Part shown: piece after piece, positions 34,098 through 44,501 of the stretch
Layout of the letters: every line of letters starts with the position of its first letter
Position numbering within the stretch: position 1 is the first letter of the stretch
Assembly (NCBI RefSeq): GCF_013364235.1
Contig: NZ_CP054919.1
Span: 7,675,603-7,739,602, forward strand
Direction: 5' to 3'
From: Kitasatospora sp. NA04385
GTDB lineage: Bacteria > Actinomycetota > Actinomycetes > Streptomycetales > Streptomycetaceae
DNA: 64,000 nt
Program-made: the position numbers and the translations under genes
The notes under the pieces: generated by a model
The model's input: only the letters and a program-made list of their open reading frames with translations
What the model was told of the DNA's origin: nothing
Databases searched by the model: none

Positions 34098-34652
34098 TCA
34101 GACCCGGTCGAGCGGGCGGTGCGGCTCGGGCGGCAGCGTGACGGCGATGCCGTCGCCGGGGCGGATCTCGCCGCCGGAGCGGACCACGCCCATGATCCCG
34201 GCCTTGCGGACCACGGCCCCGCTCCCGTCCCGCTCCACCACCTGCTTGAGCAGCCCGTGCTGGAAGTCGTCGATCTGCGCGCACGGGTTGCGCAGCCCGG
34301 TCACCTCGACCACCGCCGCGCCGCCGTCCGCGTCCCCGAAGCGCAGCAGCGTCCCGACGGGCAGCCCCAGCAGGTCGACGCCCCGGGTGGTGACGTTCTC
34401 GCCCAACTGCCCCGGCCCGACGGTGAAACCGGACTCCGCCAGCTCCTCGAACAGCTCGGCGTGCATCAGGTGCACCTGCCGCAGGTTCGGCTGGGTCGGG
34501 TCCTGCGCGACCCGGGAGCGGTGCTTCACCGTCACCCCGGCGTGCACGTCCCCCTCGACCCCGAGGCCCTCGACCAGCCGGATGCCCTCCCGGTTCGGCT
34601 TCGTGAACGAGTACTCCCCGTTGCTGCTGACCGCCACCACGTTCCCGGTCAC
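34098..34652 (-). CDS. MOSC-domain protein
   Basis: A 184-aa MOSC protein, a fold found in molybdenum-cofactor sulfurase C-termini and YiiM-like enzymes. GTG at 34652 has GAGAGG upstream. Motifs: VAVSSNGEYSFTKPNREGIR, GLGVEGDVHAGVTVKHRSR, LGENVTTRGVDLLGLPVGT, and the conserved Cys in VTGLRNPCAQIDDFQHGLL near residue 125. It is a stand-alone gene, and a YiiM-like role in detoxifying N-hydroxylated compounds is possible. It lies downstream of the LysR gene on the same strand. Confidence 0.85.
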   Translation of the reverse strand: MTGNVVAVSSNGEYSFTKPNREGIRLVEGLGVEGDVHAGVTVKHRSRVAQDPTQPNLRQVHLMHAELFEELAESGFTVGPGQLGENVTTRGVDLLGLPVGTLLRFGDADGGAAVVEVTGLRNPCAQIDDFQHGLLKQVVERDGSGAVVRKAGIMGVVRSGGEIRPGDGIAVTLPPEPHRPLDRV

Positions 34653-34726
34653 CCGGACCACCTCTCGTCGTACCGCGATGCGTACCGATGTTCCGTGCAC
34701 CCACCCTACGCGCGGCCCGTCCGGGG

Positions 34727-35662
34727 TCAGGGGGCGGGGAGCAGCCGGGTGCCCGGCGGCAGCGAGTCGGTGCGGTCGGCCTCCCGGAGGTAGGCGAGCA
34801 GGGCCTCGCGGAAGGCGGCCGCGGCGCGGGTGAGCGGCAGTTCGCGGCCGTGCGCGAGCGCGATGGTGCGGCCGAGGCCCGGCGGGACGAAGGGGGTGCT
34901 GGGCAGCGCGGCGCTGGCGGCGACCATGCCGGGTACGACCGCGGGCCCGAGACCGGCCCGGACGGCGGCCAGGACGGCGTCCATCTCGCCGCCCTCGACC
35001 GCGTACGAGGGCTCGAACCCGGCCGCCCGGCAGGCCGCCAGGGTGGTCTCGCGGACGTCGTAGCCCTCGCGGAACATCACCAGGTCCCGGCCGCGCAGGT
35101 CGGTGATCCGGGCTCGGCGGCGGGGGAGCGGGTCGGCCGAGACCAGCACCAGGTCCTCGTGCAGCAGCGGGGTGACGTCGAGCGGCGCGGGCGGGGCGGA
35201 GCCGGGGGTGATCACCAGCGCGAGGTCCAGCTGTCCGGCCTCCAGGTCGCGGACCAGGTCGCGCGAGCCGCCCTCGGTCAGCCGCAGGTCGACGCCCGGG
35301 TACCGGGCCCGGTAGGTGCCCAGCACCTGCGGGACCAGGCTGGCGCACAGCGAGGGCGGCGCCCCGAAGCGGACCCGGCCGCGGCGCAGCTGCACCGTCT
35401 CGGCGACGGCCCGCCGGGCGCTGTCCGCGTCGGCCAGGATCCGGCGGGCCAGCGGCAGCAGCGCCGCGCCGGCGTCGGTCAGGGTCGTCCCGGAGCGCGC
35501 GCGGTAAAACAGCTCGGCGCCCAACTCCCGTTCCAGCGAGCGGATCTGCTGGGACAGCGAGGGCTGCGAGACGTGGCTCAGCTCGGCGGCCCGGGTGAAG
35601 TGCCGGGCGTCGGCGACCGCGACGAAGTAGGCGAGCTGCTGCAACTGCACACCAGCCATCAT
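34727..35662 (-). CDS. LysR-family regulator, divergent from sdhCAB
   Basis: A 311-aa regulator. The wHTH is QLQQLAYFVAVADARHFTRA then HVSQPSLSQQIRSLERELG. The effector domain is of normal length, ending DRTDSLPPGTRLLPAP. The start is uncertain: ATG 35662, ATG 35659 or GTG 35650. A palindromic T-N11-A box overlaps the first ATG, so a later start or leaderless translation with tight autorepression is likely. The arrangement with succinate dehydrogenase/fumarate reductase genes is common in streptomycetes. Confidence 0.88.
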   Translation of the reverse strand: MMAGVQLQQLAYFVAVADARHFTRAAELSHVSQPSLSQQIRSLERELGAELFYRARSGTTLTDAGAALLPLARRILADADSARRAVAETVQLRRGRVRFGAPPSLCASLVPQVLGTYRARYPGVDLRLTEGGSRDLVRDLEAGQLDLALVITPGSAPPAPLDVTPLLHEDLVLVSADPLPRRRARITDLRGRDLVMFREGYDVRETTLAACRAAGFEPSYAVEGGEMDAVLAAVRAGLGPAVVPGMVAASAALPSTPFVPPGLGRTIALAHGRELPLTRAAAAFREALLAYLREADRTDSLPPGTRLLPAP

Positions 35663-35675
35663 AGGCAGTGCCTAT
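35661..35675. promoter_or_regulatory. LysR box between LysR and sdhC
   Basis: ATAGGCA-G-TGCCTAT is a perfect 15-bp palindrome with T-N11-A. It overlaps the LysR start region and lies about 60 bp upstream of the sdhC start. Confidence 0.65.
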
Positions 35676-35734
35676 CGCGATCAGCGCTTCCATGTCTTGG
35701 ACACCCCCGACACGCCCGGCCTACGGTCATGGTC

Positions 35735-36475
35735 ATGGCTTCTGCTACCCGGACGAACCGGGCGAACCGGACGACCCGGACCGTTGCCCCCGGCCGGCAC
35801 CCGTCCTCCCTGGCGTCGCTGTGGCGCAGCTCCGTCGGCAAGAAGGCGGTGATGGCGGTCAGCGGCCTGGTGATGCTGGCCTACCTGGTCGCCCACATGC
35901 TCGGCAACCTCAAGGTGTTCTTCGGCCCGCAGGACATCAACGGCTACGCGCACTGGCTGCGCACCCTGGGCCAGCCCCTCCTGCACTACGGCTGGTTCCT
36001 CTGGCTGGCCCGGCTGGCCCTGCTGGCGGCCGTGGTCGCCCACGGCACCGCCGCCTACCAGCTCTCCCGCCGCGACCTGCGGGCCCGCCCGGTGAAGTAC
36101 GTCCACCAGCGGCAGCGGGCGACGTACGCGACCCGGACGATGCGCTGGGGCGGGGTGATCCTCGGGCTGTTCATCGTCTGGCACATCCTCGACCTGACCA
36201 CCCTCACGGTGAACCCGGCCGCCGAGGAGGGCCACCCGTACCAGAACATCGTGGCCTCGTTCTCCACCTGGTACTCGGGCGGGATCTACTGCCTGGCGAT
36301 GCTGGCGCTCGGCCTGCACGTGCGGCACGGCTTCTGGAGCGCCGCGCAGACCCTGGGCGTCAACAACCCGCGCCGGGACCGGGCGCTGAAGCTCGCGGCG
36401 AACGGGCTGGCGCTGCTGCTGACCGCGGGGTTCCTGTCGGTGCCGGTGGCCGTGATGGCCGGACTGGTCCGATGA
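35735..36475 (+). CDS. sdhC: Succinate dehydrogenase/fumarate reductase cytochrome b subunit
   Basis: A 246-aa membrane anchor with five helices (AVMAVSGLVMLAYLVAHMLG, LHYGWFLWLARLALLAAVVA, WGGVILGLFIVWHILDLTTL, WYSGGIYCLAMLALGLHVRH, LAANGLALLLTAGFLSVPVA). His residues in AHMLGNLKVFFG, AAVVAHGTAAY, IVWHILDL and LGLHVRHGFW fit a di-heme anchor of the B. subtilis type. ATG 35735 (or 35729) lies close to a CTACGGT -10-like box, so the mRNA may be nearly leaderless. It is the first gene of the sdhCAB operon. Confidence 0.9.
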   Translation: MASATRTNRANRTTRTVAPGRHPSSLASLWRSSVGKKAVMAVSGLVMLAYLVAHMLGNLKVFFGPQDINGYAHWLRTLGQPLLHYGWFLWLARLALLAAVVAHGTAAYQLSRRDLRARPVKYVHQRQRATYATRTMRWGGVILGLFIVWHILDLTTLTVNPAAEEGHPYQNIVASFSTWYSGGIYCLAMLALGLHVRHGFWSAAQTLGVNNPRRDRALKLAANGLALLLTAGFLSVPVAVMAGLVR

Positions 36476-36504
36476 ACCCCCCACACCCCACCGGGAGCAC
36501 GGCA

Positions 36505-38444
<1,940 letters not shown>

Positions 38445-38448
<4 letters not shown>

Positions 38449-39173
38449 ACCTCACCCTGCGCATCTGGCGCCAGCAAGGCCCGGACACCCCGGGCGAGAT
38501 GACCGAGTACCGGGTCTCCGGGATCAGCGAGGACATGTCCTTCCTGGAGATGCTCGACACCCTCAACGAGGAACTCATCCTGCGCGGGGAGCGCCCCGTC
38601 GCCTTCGACCACGACTGCCGCGAGGGCATCTGCGGCGCCTGCGGCATGGTCATCAACGGCCAGGCCCACGGCCCCGAACGCACCACCACCTGCCAGCTGC
38701 ACATGCGGCACTTCACCGACGGCGACACCATCGACGTCGAACCCTGGCGGGCCGGCGCCTTCCCCGTGGTCCGCGACCTGGTGGTGGACCGCTCCGCGCT
38801 CGACCGGATCATCGGCTCCGGCGGCTACGTCACCGCCCCCACCGGCTCCGCCCCCGAGGCGCACGCCACCCCCGTCCCCAAGGAGGCCGCCGACCTCGCC
38901 TTCGAGCACGCCGAGTGCATCGGCTGCGGGGCCTGCGTCGCCGCCTGCCCCAACGGCTCCGCGATGCTGTTCACCGCCGCCAAGGTCGTCCACCTCAACG
39001 TGCTCCCGCAGGGCGCGCCCGAACGCGCCTCCCGGGTGCGGAACATGGTGGAGACCATGGACGACGAGGGCTTCGGCGGCTGCACCAACACCGGCGAGTG
39101 CGCCACCGCCTGCCCCAAGGGCATCCCGCTGAGCGGGATCTCCCGCCTCAACCGCGAGTTCCTGCGGAGCTGA
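38445..39173 (+). CDS. sdhB: Succinate dehydrogenase/fumarate reductase iron-sulfur subunit
   Basis: A 242-aa electron-transfer subunit. The [2Fe-2S] cysteines are in CREGICGACGMVI with a later Cys in TTTC. The second cluster region has CIGCGACVAACPNG and CTNTGECATACPKGI, supplying ligands for the remaining Fe-S clusters. GTG 38445 overlaps the sdhA stop (GTGA), implying coupled translation. A hairpin terminator follows. Subunit order C-A-B and the diheme-type anchor point to a menaquinone-linked enzyme. Confidence 0.95.
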
Positions 39174-39206
39174 CCGGCCCGGCCCGCCCACCGGCGGGCC
39201 CGCGTC

Positions 39207-39241
39207 GGCTTCCGGAACACCCGCCCGGTGCTCCGGAAGCC
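39207..39241. terminator. Terminator after sdhB
   Basis: A 10-bp perfect stem, GGCTTCCGGA/TCCGGAAGCC, has a 15-nt GC-rich loop that can pair further. It lies between two convergent genes. Confidence 0.75.
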
Positions 39242-39276
39242 GCACCGGCACCTCCCGCGATCCCCCTGACGGCCCG

Positions 39277-39696
39277 TCAGCGGACGTCGTGGCCCGGGTG
39301 CTCCAGGTCGTACGCCGCCCGGGCCTCGGCGATGGCCCCGCGGTGCGCGAGCGACCAGTCCGCGAGCGCCTTGACCAGGTGGGTCAGCCCGGCCCCCGTC
39401 TCGGTCAGCCGGTAGTCGACCCGGGCCGGGACGGTCGGGTACACGGTGCGCCGCACCAGGCCGTCGCGTTCGAGCCGGCGGACGGTGAGCGTGAGCATCC
39501 GCTGCGAGATGCCCTCGACGGCGCGCTGCAACTCGCGGAACCGCCGCGGCCCACCGGCGAGTTCGACCACCACCAGCACCGACCACTTGTCGCCGATCCG
39601 GTCCAGCACGTCCCGGATGCCGCAGTCGGGGTGGTCGTGCCGCCCGCAGGGGTCGAGGTCCGCGGGGGTGGTTACCGCCGTGTGCGTGAGTGACAC
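39277..39696 (-). CDS. HxlR-family regulator
   Basis: A 139-aa winged-helix protein. GTG 39696 has GGAGG upstream. It carries the family-typical Cys (DCGIRDVLDRIGDKWSVLVV), RRFRELQRAVEGISQRMLTL and RRLERDGLVRRTVYPTVPAR. Such regulators often sense aldehydes, oxidants or other reactive species. It is divergent from an NmrA-like reductase gene, a frequent pairing, and probably controls it. Confidence 0.9.
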   Translation of the reverse strand: MSLTHTAVTTPADLDPCGRHDHPDCGIRDVLDRIGDKWSVLVVVELAGGPRRFRELQRAVEGISQRMLTLTVRRLERDGLVRRTVYPTVPARVDYRLTETGAGLTHLVKALADWSLAHRGAIAEARAAYDLEHPGHDVR

Positions 39697-39786
39697 CGAA
39701 CTGCCTCCTTGTGGCCCGTGCCCTGCCGATCGAGGATCAAGCCTAGTTACCGAAGAGAACCAGCACGACGGAAGGCGGCGATCGGC

Positions 39787-40608
39787 ATGATCCTGGTCAC
39801 GGGAGCGAACGGGAACCTCGGCTCGGCGATCCTCACGGCCCTGCGGGAGCGCGGCACCACGGCGGCCGGGAGCAGCCGCACCCCGGGGGAGGGCACCCGC
39901 CGCCTCGACTTCGACGACCCCGCCGCCCTGGACCTCACCGGCGTCGCCACCCTGGTGCTGGTCTCCGCGGGCTACGCCGAGGACGACCGGGTGATCGCCC
40001 GGCACGCGGCCGTCCTCGGCGCGGCCGCCCGCGACGGCGTCGGCCACGTCGTCTACACCAGCCTCACCACGGCCGGCGACCACCTCGCCTTCGCCGCCGC
40101 CCACCGCGCCACCGAACGCCTGCTGCGCACCGGTTCGCTGCCCTGGACGATCCTCCGCAACGGCCTGTACGCCGAACTCTTCGGCGCCCTGCTGACCTGG
40201 ACCGGCGACGCCCTGGAGTCCCCGTTCGGCGACGGCGCGCTGGCCGCCGTCGCCCGGGCGGACCTCGCCGAGGCCGCGGCGGCCGTCGCGGCCGATCCGG
40301 CCCCGCACCGCGGCCGGGTCCTCGACCTGGTCGGCCCGCCCGTCACCGCCGCCGGGGTCGCGGACCGGCTCGGCGTCCCGCACCGCACCATCGACCTGGG
40401 CGAGTACCGCCGCCGCCTCGGCGCAACCCCCGGGCTGCTCCCGTTCCAGCCGCCCATGCTCGCCTCGATCGCCACCGGCATCCGCCACGGCTTCCTCGCC
40501 GACACCACCCCCGACCTCACCGACCTCCTCGCCCGCCCCGCCCGCGACCCCCTGGCCATCGCCACCGCCACCGCAGCCGCCACCCGCCCGACGGCCGCGG
40601 CGGCCTGA
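39787..40608 (+). CDS. NmrA/SDR-type NAD(P)-binding protein
   Basis: A 273-aa protein with the extended-SDR cofactor motif MILVTGANGNLGSAILTAL at the very N-terminus, then VATLVLVSAG and RLLRTGSLPWTILRNGLYAE. This is the pattern of QorB/NmrA-like quinone reductases or redox sensors. The ATG follows GGAAGG. The HxlR gene is divergent, 90 bp away. The C-terminus is an Ala/Thr-rich tail. Confidence 0.87.
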   Translation: MILVTGANGNLGSAILTALRERGTTAAGSSRTPGEGTRRLDFDDPAALDLTGVATLVLVSAGYAEDDRVIARHAAVLGAAARDGVGHVVYTSLTTAGDHLAFAAAHRATERLLRTGSLPWTILRNGLYAELFGALLTWTGDALESPFGDGALAAVARADLAEAAAAVAADPAPHRGRVLDLVGPPVTAAGVADRLGVPHRTIDLGEYRRRLGATPGLLPFQPPMLASIATGIRHGFLADTTPDLTDLLARPARDPLAIATATAAATRPTAAAA

Positions 40609-40692
40609 CCGGGGGCGGTTCGCCGGAGGGCTGCGCCGTCCGGTTCGGGCTGTCCTGCTCTCGCGGCCTCTCGCTGTCGGGCCGCCTCCGTG

Positions 40693-42120
40693 CTACGCGA
40701 CGTCCGGCCGGGTCATCAGCGGTGAGCGCAGGTGCAGCTCCAGCCGGGGGCCGGTCAGCGGTACGGTGCTCCACACCGCCGTCGCCGTCGCCGCGGTGGC
40801 GTCCACGGTCAGCCGGACGCGGTGCGGCGTGGTGGCCAGGTACAGGTCGGCGACGAAACCGCCGTCCTGCCAGGCACCGACCGCGAGGACCGGGCGGCCC
40901 AGCGGGGCGCTCTCCCGCCAGGTGCCGTGCCCGACCGGGACCTCCGGGAGCGGGCCGAGGCGGACGACCCACCCGCCGTCGGCCGGGTCGACGGACACCG
41001 CCGTCCCGTCCGGCAGCGCCGATCCCTCGGGCGAGGCGTCGAGCACCGCGCGGACCGGGCGCCCCGGCCCGGCGGTGCCCGGCACCGGCGGCAGCGACAG
41101 CCCCCGCAGCCGGGCGGCCAGCGCCGCGTCGTCCGCAGGGCCGTCCGGCCGGCCGATGCCGGGCAGCAGGCACTCCCACAGGGCGTCGAACACCGGCTGG
41201 GAGTCGCCCTGCGCGGTGACGGCCACCACCAGGTCGTGCGAGGGGAGCACCACGCACTGCTGCCCGAAGGCGCCGTTGCCGTGGTACCCGTGCCGGGACA
41301 TCCAGAACTGGTAGCCGTAGCCGCAGGAGAAGTCCGCATCCTTCGCGCCGCTGATGAACGACTCGGAGGCGACGTGCCGACGCGTCGCGAGTTCGACCCA
41401 GGCGCGCGGGACGAGCTGCCGGTCGCCCCGGCGGCCGCCGCGCAGCAGCAGCTCGCCGAAGGCGGCCACCGCCTCGGTGGTCAGGTGCAGCCCGTGGAAC
41501 CCGAACGCGGCGCCGCTGCCGACCCGGTCCCACTCGGCGTGGTCGACGCCCATCGGGCCGAACAGCCGCTCGTCGAGGAACTCCGGCAGGCCGCGCCCGG
41601 TGACCCGCTCCACCATCCTGGCCAGCAGGAAGGTGGTCGCGTTGTCGTAGACGTGCCGCGTCCCCTCGGGGACGGTGAACGGCAGGCCCAGGAAGCCCCG
41701 CACCAGGTCGTCCGGCTCGCGCTCCCACGCCTCGGTGAGGCCGTCCGCGGGATGCCCGGTGGTCATCGTCAGCAGGTGGTGGACGGTCAGCCGGCGGGCC
41801 TGCTCGGAGGCGTCGGCCGGCACGTGCTCGGGCAGCACGTCCACCACCCGGTCCTCCGGCGACAGCAGCCCGTCGGCGACCGCCAGGCCCACCGCGACCG
41901 AGGTGAACGACTTCGTCAACGAGTAGAGCAGCTGCGGCCGTTCGGCCGAGTACGGCGCCCACCAGCCCTCGGCGACGACCTGCCCCCGGTGCACCACCAT
42001 CAGCGAGTGGCACTCGACGGAAGGCGCCGCCAGGCGGTCCAGCAGCGCACCGACCGCCCGGGACGAGACACCGGCCGCCGCCGGGGCGGAACGCGGCAAC
42101 AGGGCACGCGGAACGGACAT
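40693..42120 (-). CDS. Serine beta-lactamase-like hydrolase (class C/EstB fold)
   Basis: A 475-aa protein of the beta-lactamase/DD-peptidase clan. The catalytic SxxK motif is SLTK (Ser67-Lys70), followed by YDN at 158-160 and a later HGNGAFGQQ loop in place of KTG. The last 120 residues form an additional beta-rich domain. There is no signal peptide, so it is likely a cytoplasmic esterase or peptidase rather than a secreted beta-lactamase. ATG 42120 follows a GGGGAG-type site. Confidence 0.85.
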   Translation of the reverse strand: MSVPRALLPRSAPAAAGVSSRAVGALLDRLAAPSVECHSLMVVHRGQVVAEGWWAPYSAERPQLLYSLTKSFTSVAVGLAVADGLLSPEDRVVDVLPEHVPADASEQARRLTVHHLLTMTTGHPADGLTEAWEREPDDLVRGFLGLPFTVPEGTRHVYDNATTFLLARMVERVTGRGLPEFLDERLFGPMGVDHAEWDRVGSGAAFGFHGLHLTTEAVAAFGELLLRGGRRGDRQLVPRAWVELATRRHVASESFISGAKDADFSCGYGYQFWMSRHGYHGNGAFGQQCVVLPSHDLVVAVTAQGDSQPVFDALWECLLPGIGRPDGPADDAALAARLRGLSLPPVPGTAGPGRPVRAVLDASPEGSALPDGTAVSVDPADGGWVVRLGPLPEVPVGHGTWRESAPLGRPVLAVGAWQDGGFVADLYLATTPHRVRLTVDATAATATAVWSTVPLTGPRLELHLRSPLMTRPDVA

Positions 42121-42262
42121 CCTGACTCCCCGACAGGTACGGACCCCGGGACCGGGGCGGGCCGACCCGCGCATGCTACGGACGGCGCGGACGGGGTTCC
42201 ACGGTTTTTCCGCCCGCCCGCCACCCCCGCCGCTCTCCCGTCCCGTCCCCCGGGGACGGCCG

Positions 42263-43264
42263 TCAGTCCCGCTTCCGGGCCCGGCTCGGCTGCACCCGGG
42301 ACGGCTCGCCCGGCATCTTCGGGAAGTCCGGCGGGTAGGGCAGGTCGCCCGCGCCCTGGTGCGCGTACAGCTCCAACACCCGCTCCAGCGAAGCCCGTTC
42401 GTCGTCCATCCCGGCGTGCACGTCGCCGAGGTCGGCGAACCGACCGGGCAGCGTGCGCAGCGTGAAGTCGGCGGGGGAGACCCGCTCCAGCTCCTCCCAG
42501 CGCAGCGGCGCGGAGGCGGTGGCCTGCGGGCGGCGGCGCAGCGAGTACGGGGAGGCGATGGTGCGGTCGCGGGCCATCTGGTTGTAGTCGACGAAGATCC
42601 GCGCGCCGCGCTCCTCCTTCCACCAGGCGGTGGTGACCTCACCGCCCGAGCGGTGCTCCAGTTCGCGGCCGAGCGCGATCACGGCGTACCGGCACTCGGT
42701 GAACGTCCAGCGCGGCTCGATCGGCACGTACACGTGCAGGCCCCGGCCGCCGGACGTCTTGGGCCAGCCGGTCAGCCCGAACTCCGCCAGCAGCGGCCGC
42801 AGTTGCAGCGCCGCCCGGGCGGCGTCGGCGAAGTCGGTGCCGGGCTGCGGGTCGAGGTCGATGCGCAGCTCGTCCGGGTGCTCGGTGTCCGCGCGGCGCA
42901 CCGGCCACGGGTGGAAGGTCAGGCAGCCCAGGTTCGCCGCCCACAGCACGGCGGCCTCCTCGGTCGGGCAGACCTCGTCGGCGGTGCGGCCGGACGGGAA
43001 GGCGACCCGCGCGGTCGGCAGCCAGTCCGGCAGGTTCTTCGGGGCGCGCTTCTGGTAGAAGAACTCGCCGTCCACGCCGTCCGGGAAGCGCTGCAGCGTG
43101 GTCGGCCGCTCGCGCAGCCCGCGCAGCACCCCGGGCGCGACCGCCAGGTAGTACTCGGCGACGTCCCGCTTCGTGTACCCGGGCTCCGGGTAGTAGACCT
43201 TGCTCGGGTTCGACAGCCGCACCGTCCGGCCGCCGACCTCCAGTTCCACCGCTGCTCCAGCCAT
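42263..43264 (-). CDS. LigD-type polymerase/primase for non-homologous end joining
   Basis: A 333-aa stand-alone LigD polymerase domain, an archaeo-eukaryotic primase fold that fills gaps at double-strand breaks. Motifs: RLSNPSKVYYPEPGYTKRD, the catalytic pair IDLDPQPG with Asp136 and Asp138, TSGGRGLHVYVPI, and YNQMARDRTIASPYSLR. It has no ligase or nuclease domain. A DNA ligase gene is divergent 172 bp away, so the two probably work together with a Ku protein encoded elsewhere. Confidence 0.92.
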   Translation of the reverse strand: MAGAAVELEVGGRTVRLSNPSKVYYPEPGYTKRDVAEYYLAVAPGVLRGLRERPTTLQRFPDGVDGEFFYQKRAPKNLPDWLPTARVAFPSGRTADEVCPTEEAAVLWAANLGCLTFHPWPVRRADTEHPDELRIDLDPQPGTDFADAARAALQLRPLLAEFGLTGWPKTSGGRGLHVYVPIEPRWTFTECRYAVIALGRELEHRSGGEVTTAWWKEERGARIFVDYNQMARDRTIASPYSLRRRPQATASAPLRWEELERVSPADFTLRTLPGRFADLGDVHAGMDDERASLERVLELYAHQGAGDLPYPPDFPKMPGEPSRVQPSRARKRD

Positions 43265-43299
43265 GGCCCCACGCTAGGCAGCCCGCTCCGGCTCCCGGC

Positions 43300-43400
43300 C
43301 CCTCCGACACGCCGGACCCCCCGACGCGCCAAGCCCCTCCGATGCGCCAAGCCCCTCCGACACGTCAGGACCCTCCGACACGCCGGGCGGCCCGACACAC
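43300..43400. repeat. Imperfect direct repeats between polymerase and ligase genes
   Basis: About five degenerate 16-20 bp units of the form CCCTCCGACACGCC(GG/AAG) fill the divergent gap. They could be slippage products or a multi-site operator. Confidence 0.6.
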
Positions 43401-43436
43401 CGCCCCCGCCCGTTCCGCCGGGCGACCATCGGAGGC

Positions 43437-44501
43437 ATGCAGCTGCCCGTGATGCCCCCGGTGTCCCCGATGCTGGCCAAGCCCGTCACCACGATCCCGC
43501 CCGGCATGCAGTACGAGGCCAAGTGGGACGGTTTCCGGGCGATCGTGTTCCGCGACGGCGACGAGGTCGAACTCGGCTCCCGCACCGGCAAACCGCTCAC
43601 CAGGTACTTCCCCGAGCTGGTCGGGGCGGTCCGGGAGCGGCTGCCCGAGCGCTGCGTCGTCGACACCGAGATCGTCGTCGCGCACGACGGACGGCTGCAC
43701 TTCGAGGAGCTGCTGGAACGCATCCACCCCGCCGCCTCCCGGGTCCGCACCCTGGCCGAGCGCACCCCCGCCAGCATGGTCGCCTTCGACCTGCTCGCCC
43801 TGGACGACGCGGACCTGACCGGCCGCCCGCTGGCCGAGCGCCGCGCCGCACTCGCCCGCCTGCTGGCCGACGCCGCCCCGCCCGTCCACCTCGCCCCCGC
43901 CACCACCGACCTGGACACCGCCCGCGGCTGGTTCGCCCGCTTCGAGGGCGCCGGGCTGGACGGCGTGGTCGCCAAACCGCTCGACGCCCCCTACCGGCCC
44001 GGCGAACGCACCCTGTTCAAGATCAAGCACGTCCGCACCGCCGACTGCGTGGTGGCCGGCTACCGCGAGCACACGTCGGGGCCGGTGGTCGGCTCGCTGC
44101 TGCTCGGCCTGTACGACACCGACGGCACCCTCCAGCACGTCGGCGTCAGCGCCTCCTTCCCGATGGCCCGCCGGGCCGAACTCGCCGCCGAACTCGCCCC
44201 GCTGCGCCTGGACCCGGAACGGCTGGGCGACCACCCGTGGGCGCACTGGGAGGACGAGCGGGCCCAGGCGAGCAGCCGGCTGCCCGGCGCGATCAGCCGC
44301 TGGACCGGGAAGAAGGACCTCTCCTGGGTGCCGCTGCGCCCCGAGCGGGTGGCCGAGGTCGGCTACGACCACATGGAGGGCACCCGGTTCCGGCACACCA
44401 CGCAGTTCAAGCGCTGGCGGCCCGACCGCACGCCGGAGAGCTGCACCTACGCGCAGCTGGAGGAGCCGGTCTCCTACGACCTGGGCGAACTGCTGTCCTG
44501 A
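43437..44501 (+). CDS. ATP-dependent DNA ligase (LigC type)
   Basis: A 354-aa ligase that seals nicks, probably in NHEJ or base-excision repair. The adenylated Lys29 is in motif I EAKWDGFR. Further motifs: ELGSRTGKPLTRYFPEL, DTEIVV, MVAFDLLALD, LDGVVAKPLDAPYRPG and FKIKHVRTADCVVAGY. The OB domain closes in RWRPDRTPESCTYAQLE. The ATG lies very close to GGAGG, so translation could start a few codons later (GTG 43449 or ATG 43452). It is divergent from the polymerase gene, and its 3' end overlaps the convergent regulator gene by 28 bp. Confidence 0.92.
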   Translation: MQLPVMPPVSPMLAKPVTTIPPGMQYEAKWDGFRAIVFRDGDEVELGSRTGKPLTRYFPELVGAVRERLPERCVVDTEIVVAHDGRLHFEELLERIHPAASRVRTLAERTPASMVAFDLLALDDADLTGRPLAERRAALARLLADAAPPVHLAPATTDLDTARGWFARFEGAGLDGVVAKPLDAPYRPGERTLFKIKHVRTADCVVAGYREHTSGPVVGSLLLGLYDTDGTLQHVGVSASFPMARRAELAAELAPLRLDPERLGDHPWAHWEDERAQASSRLPGAISRWTGKKDLSWVPLRPERVAEVGYDHMEGTRFRHTTQFKRWRPDRTPESCTYAQLEEPVSYDLGELLS

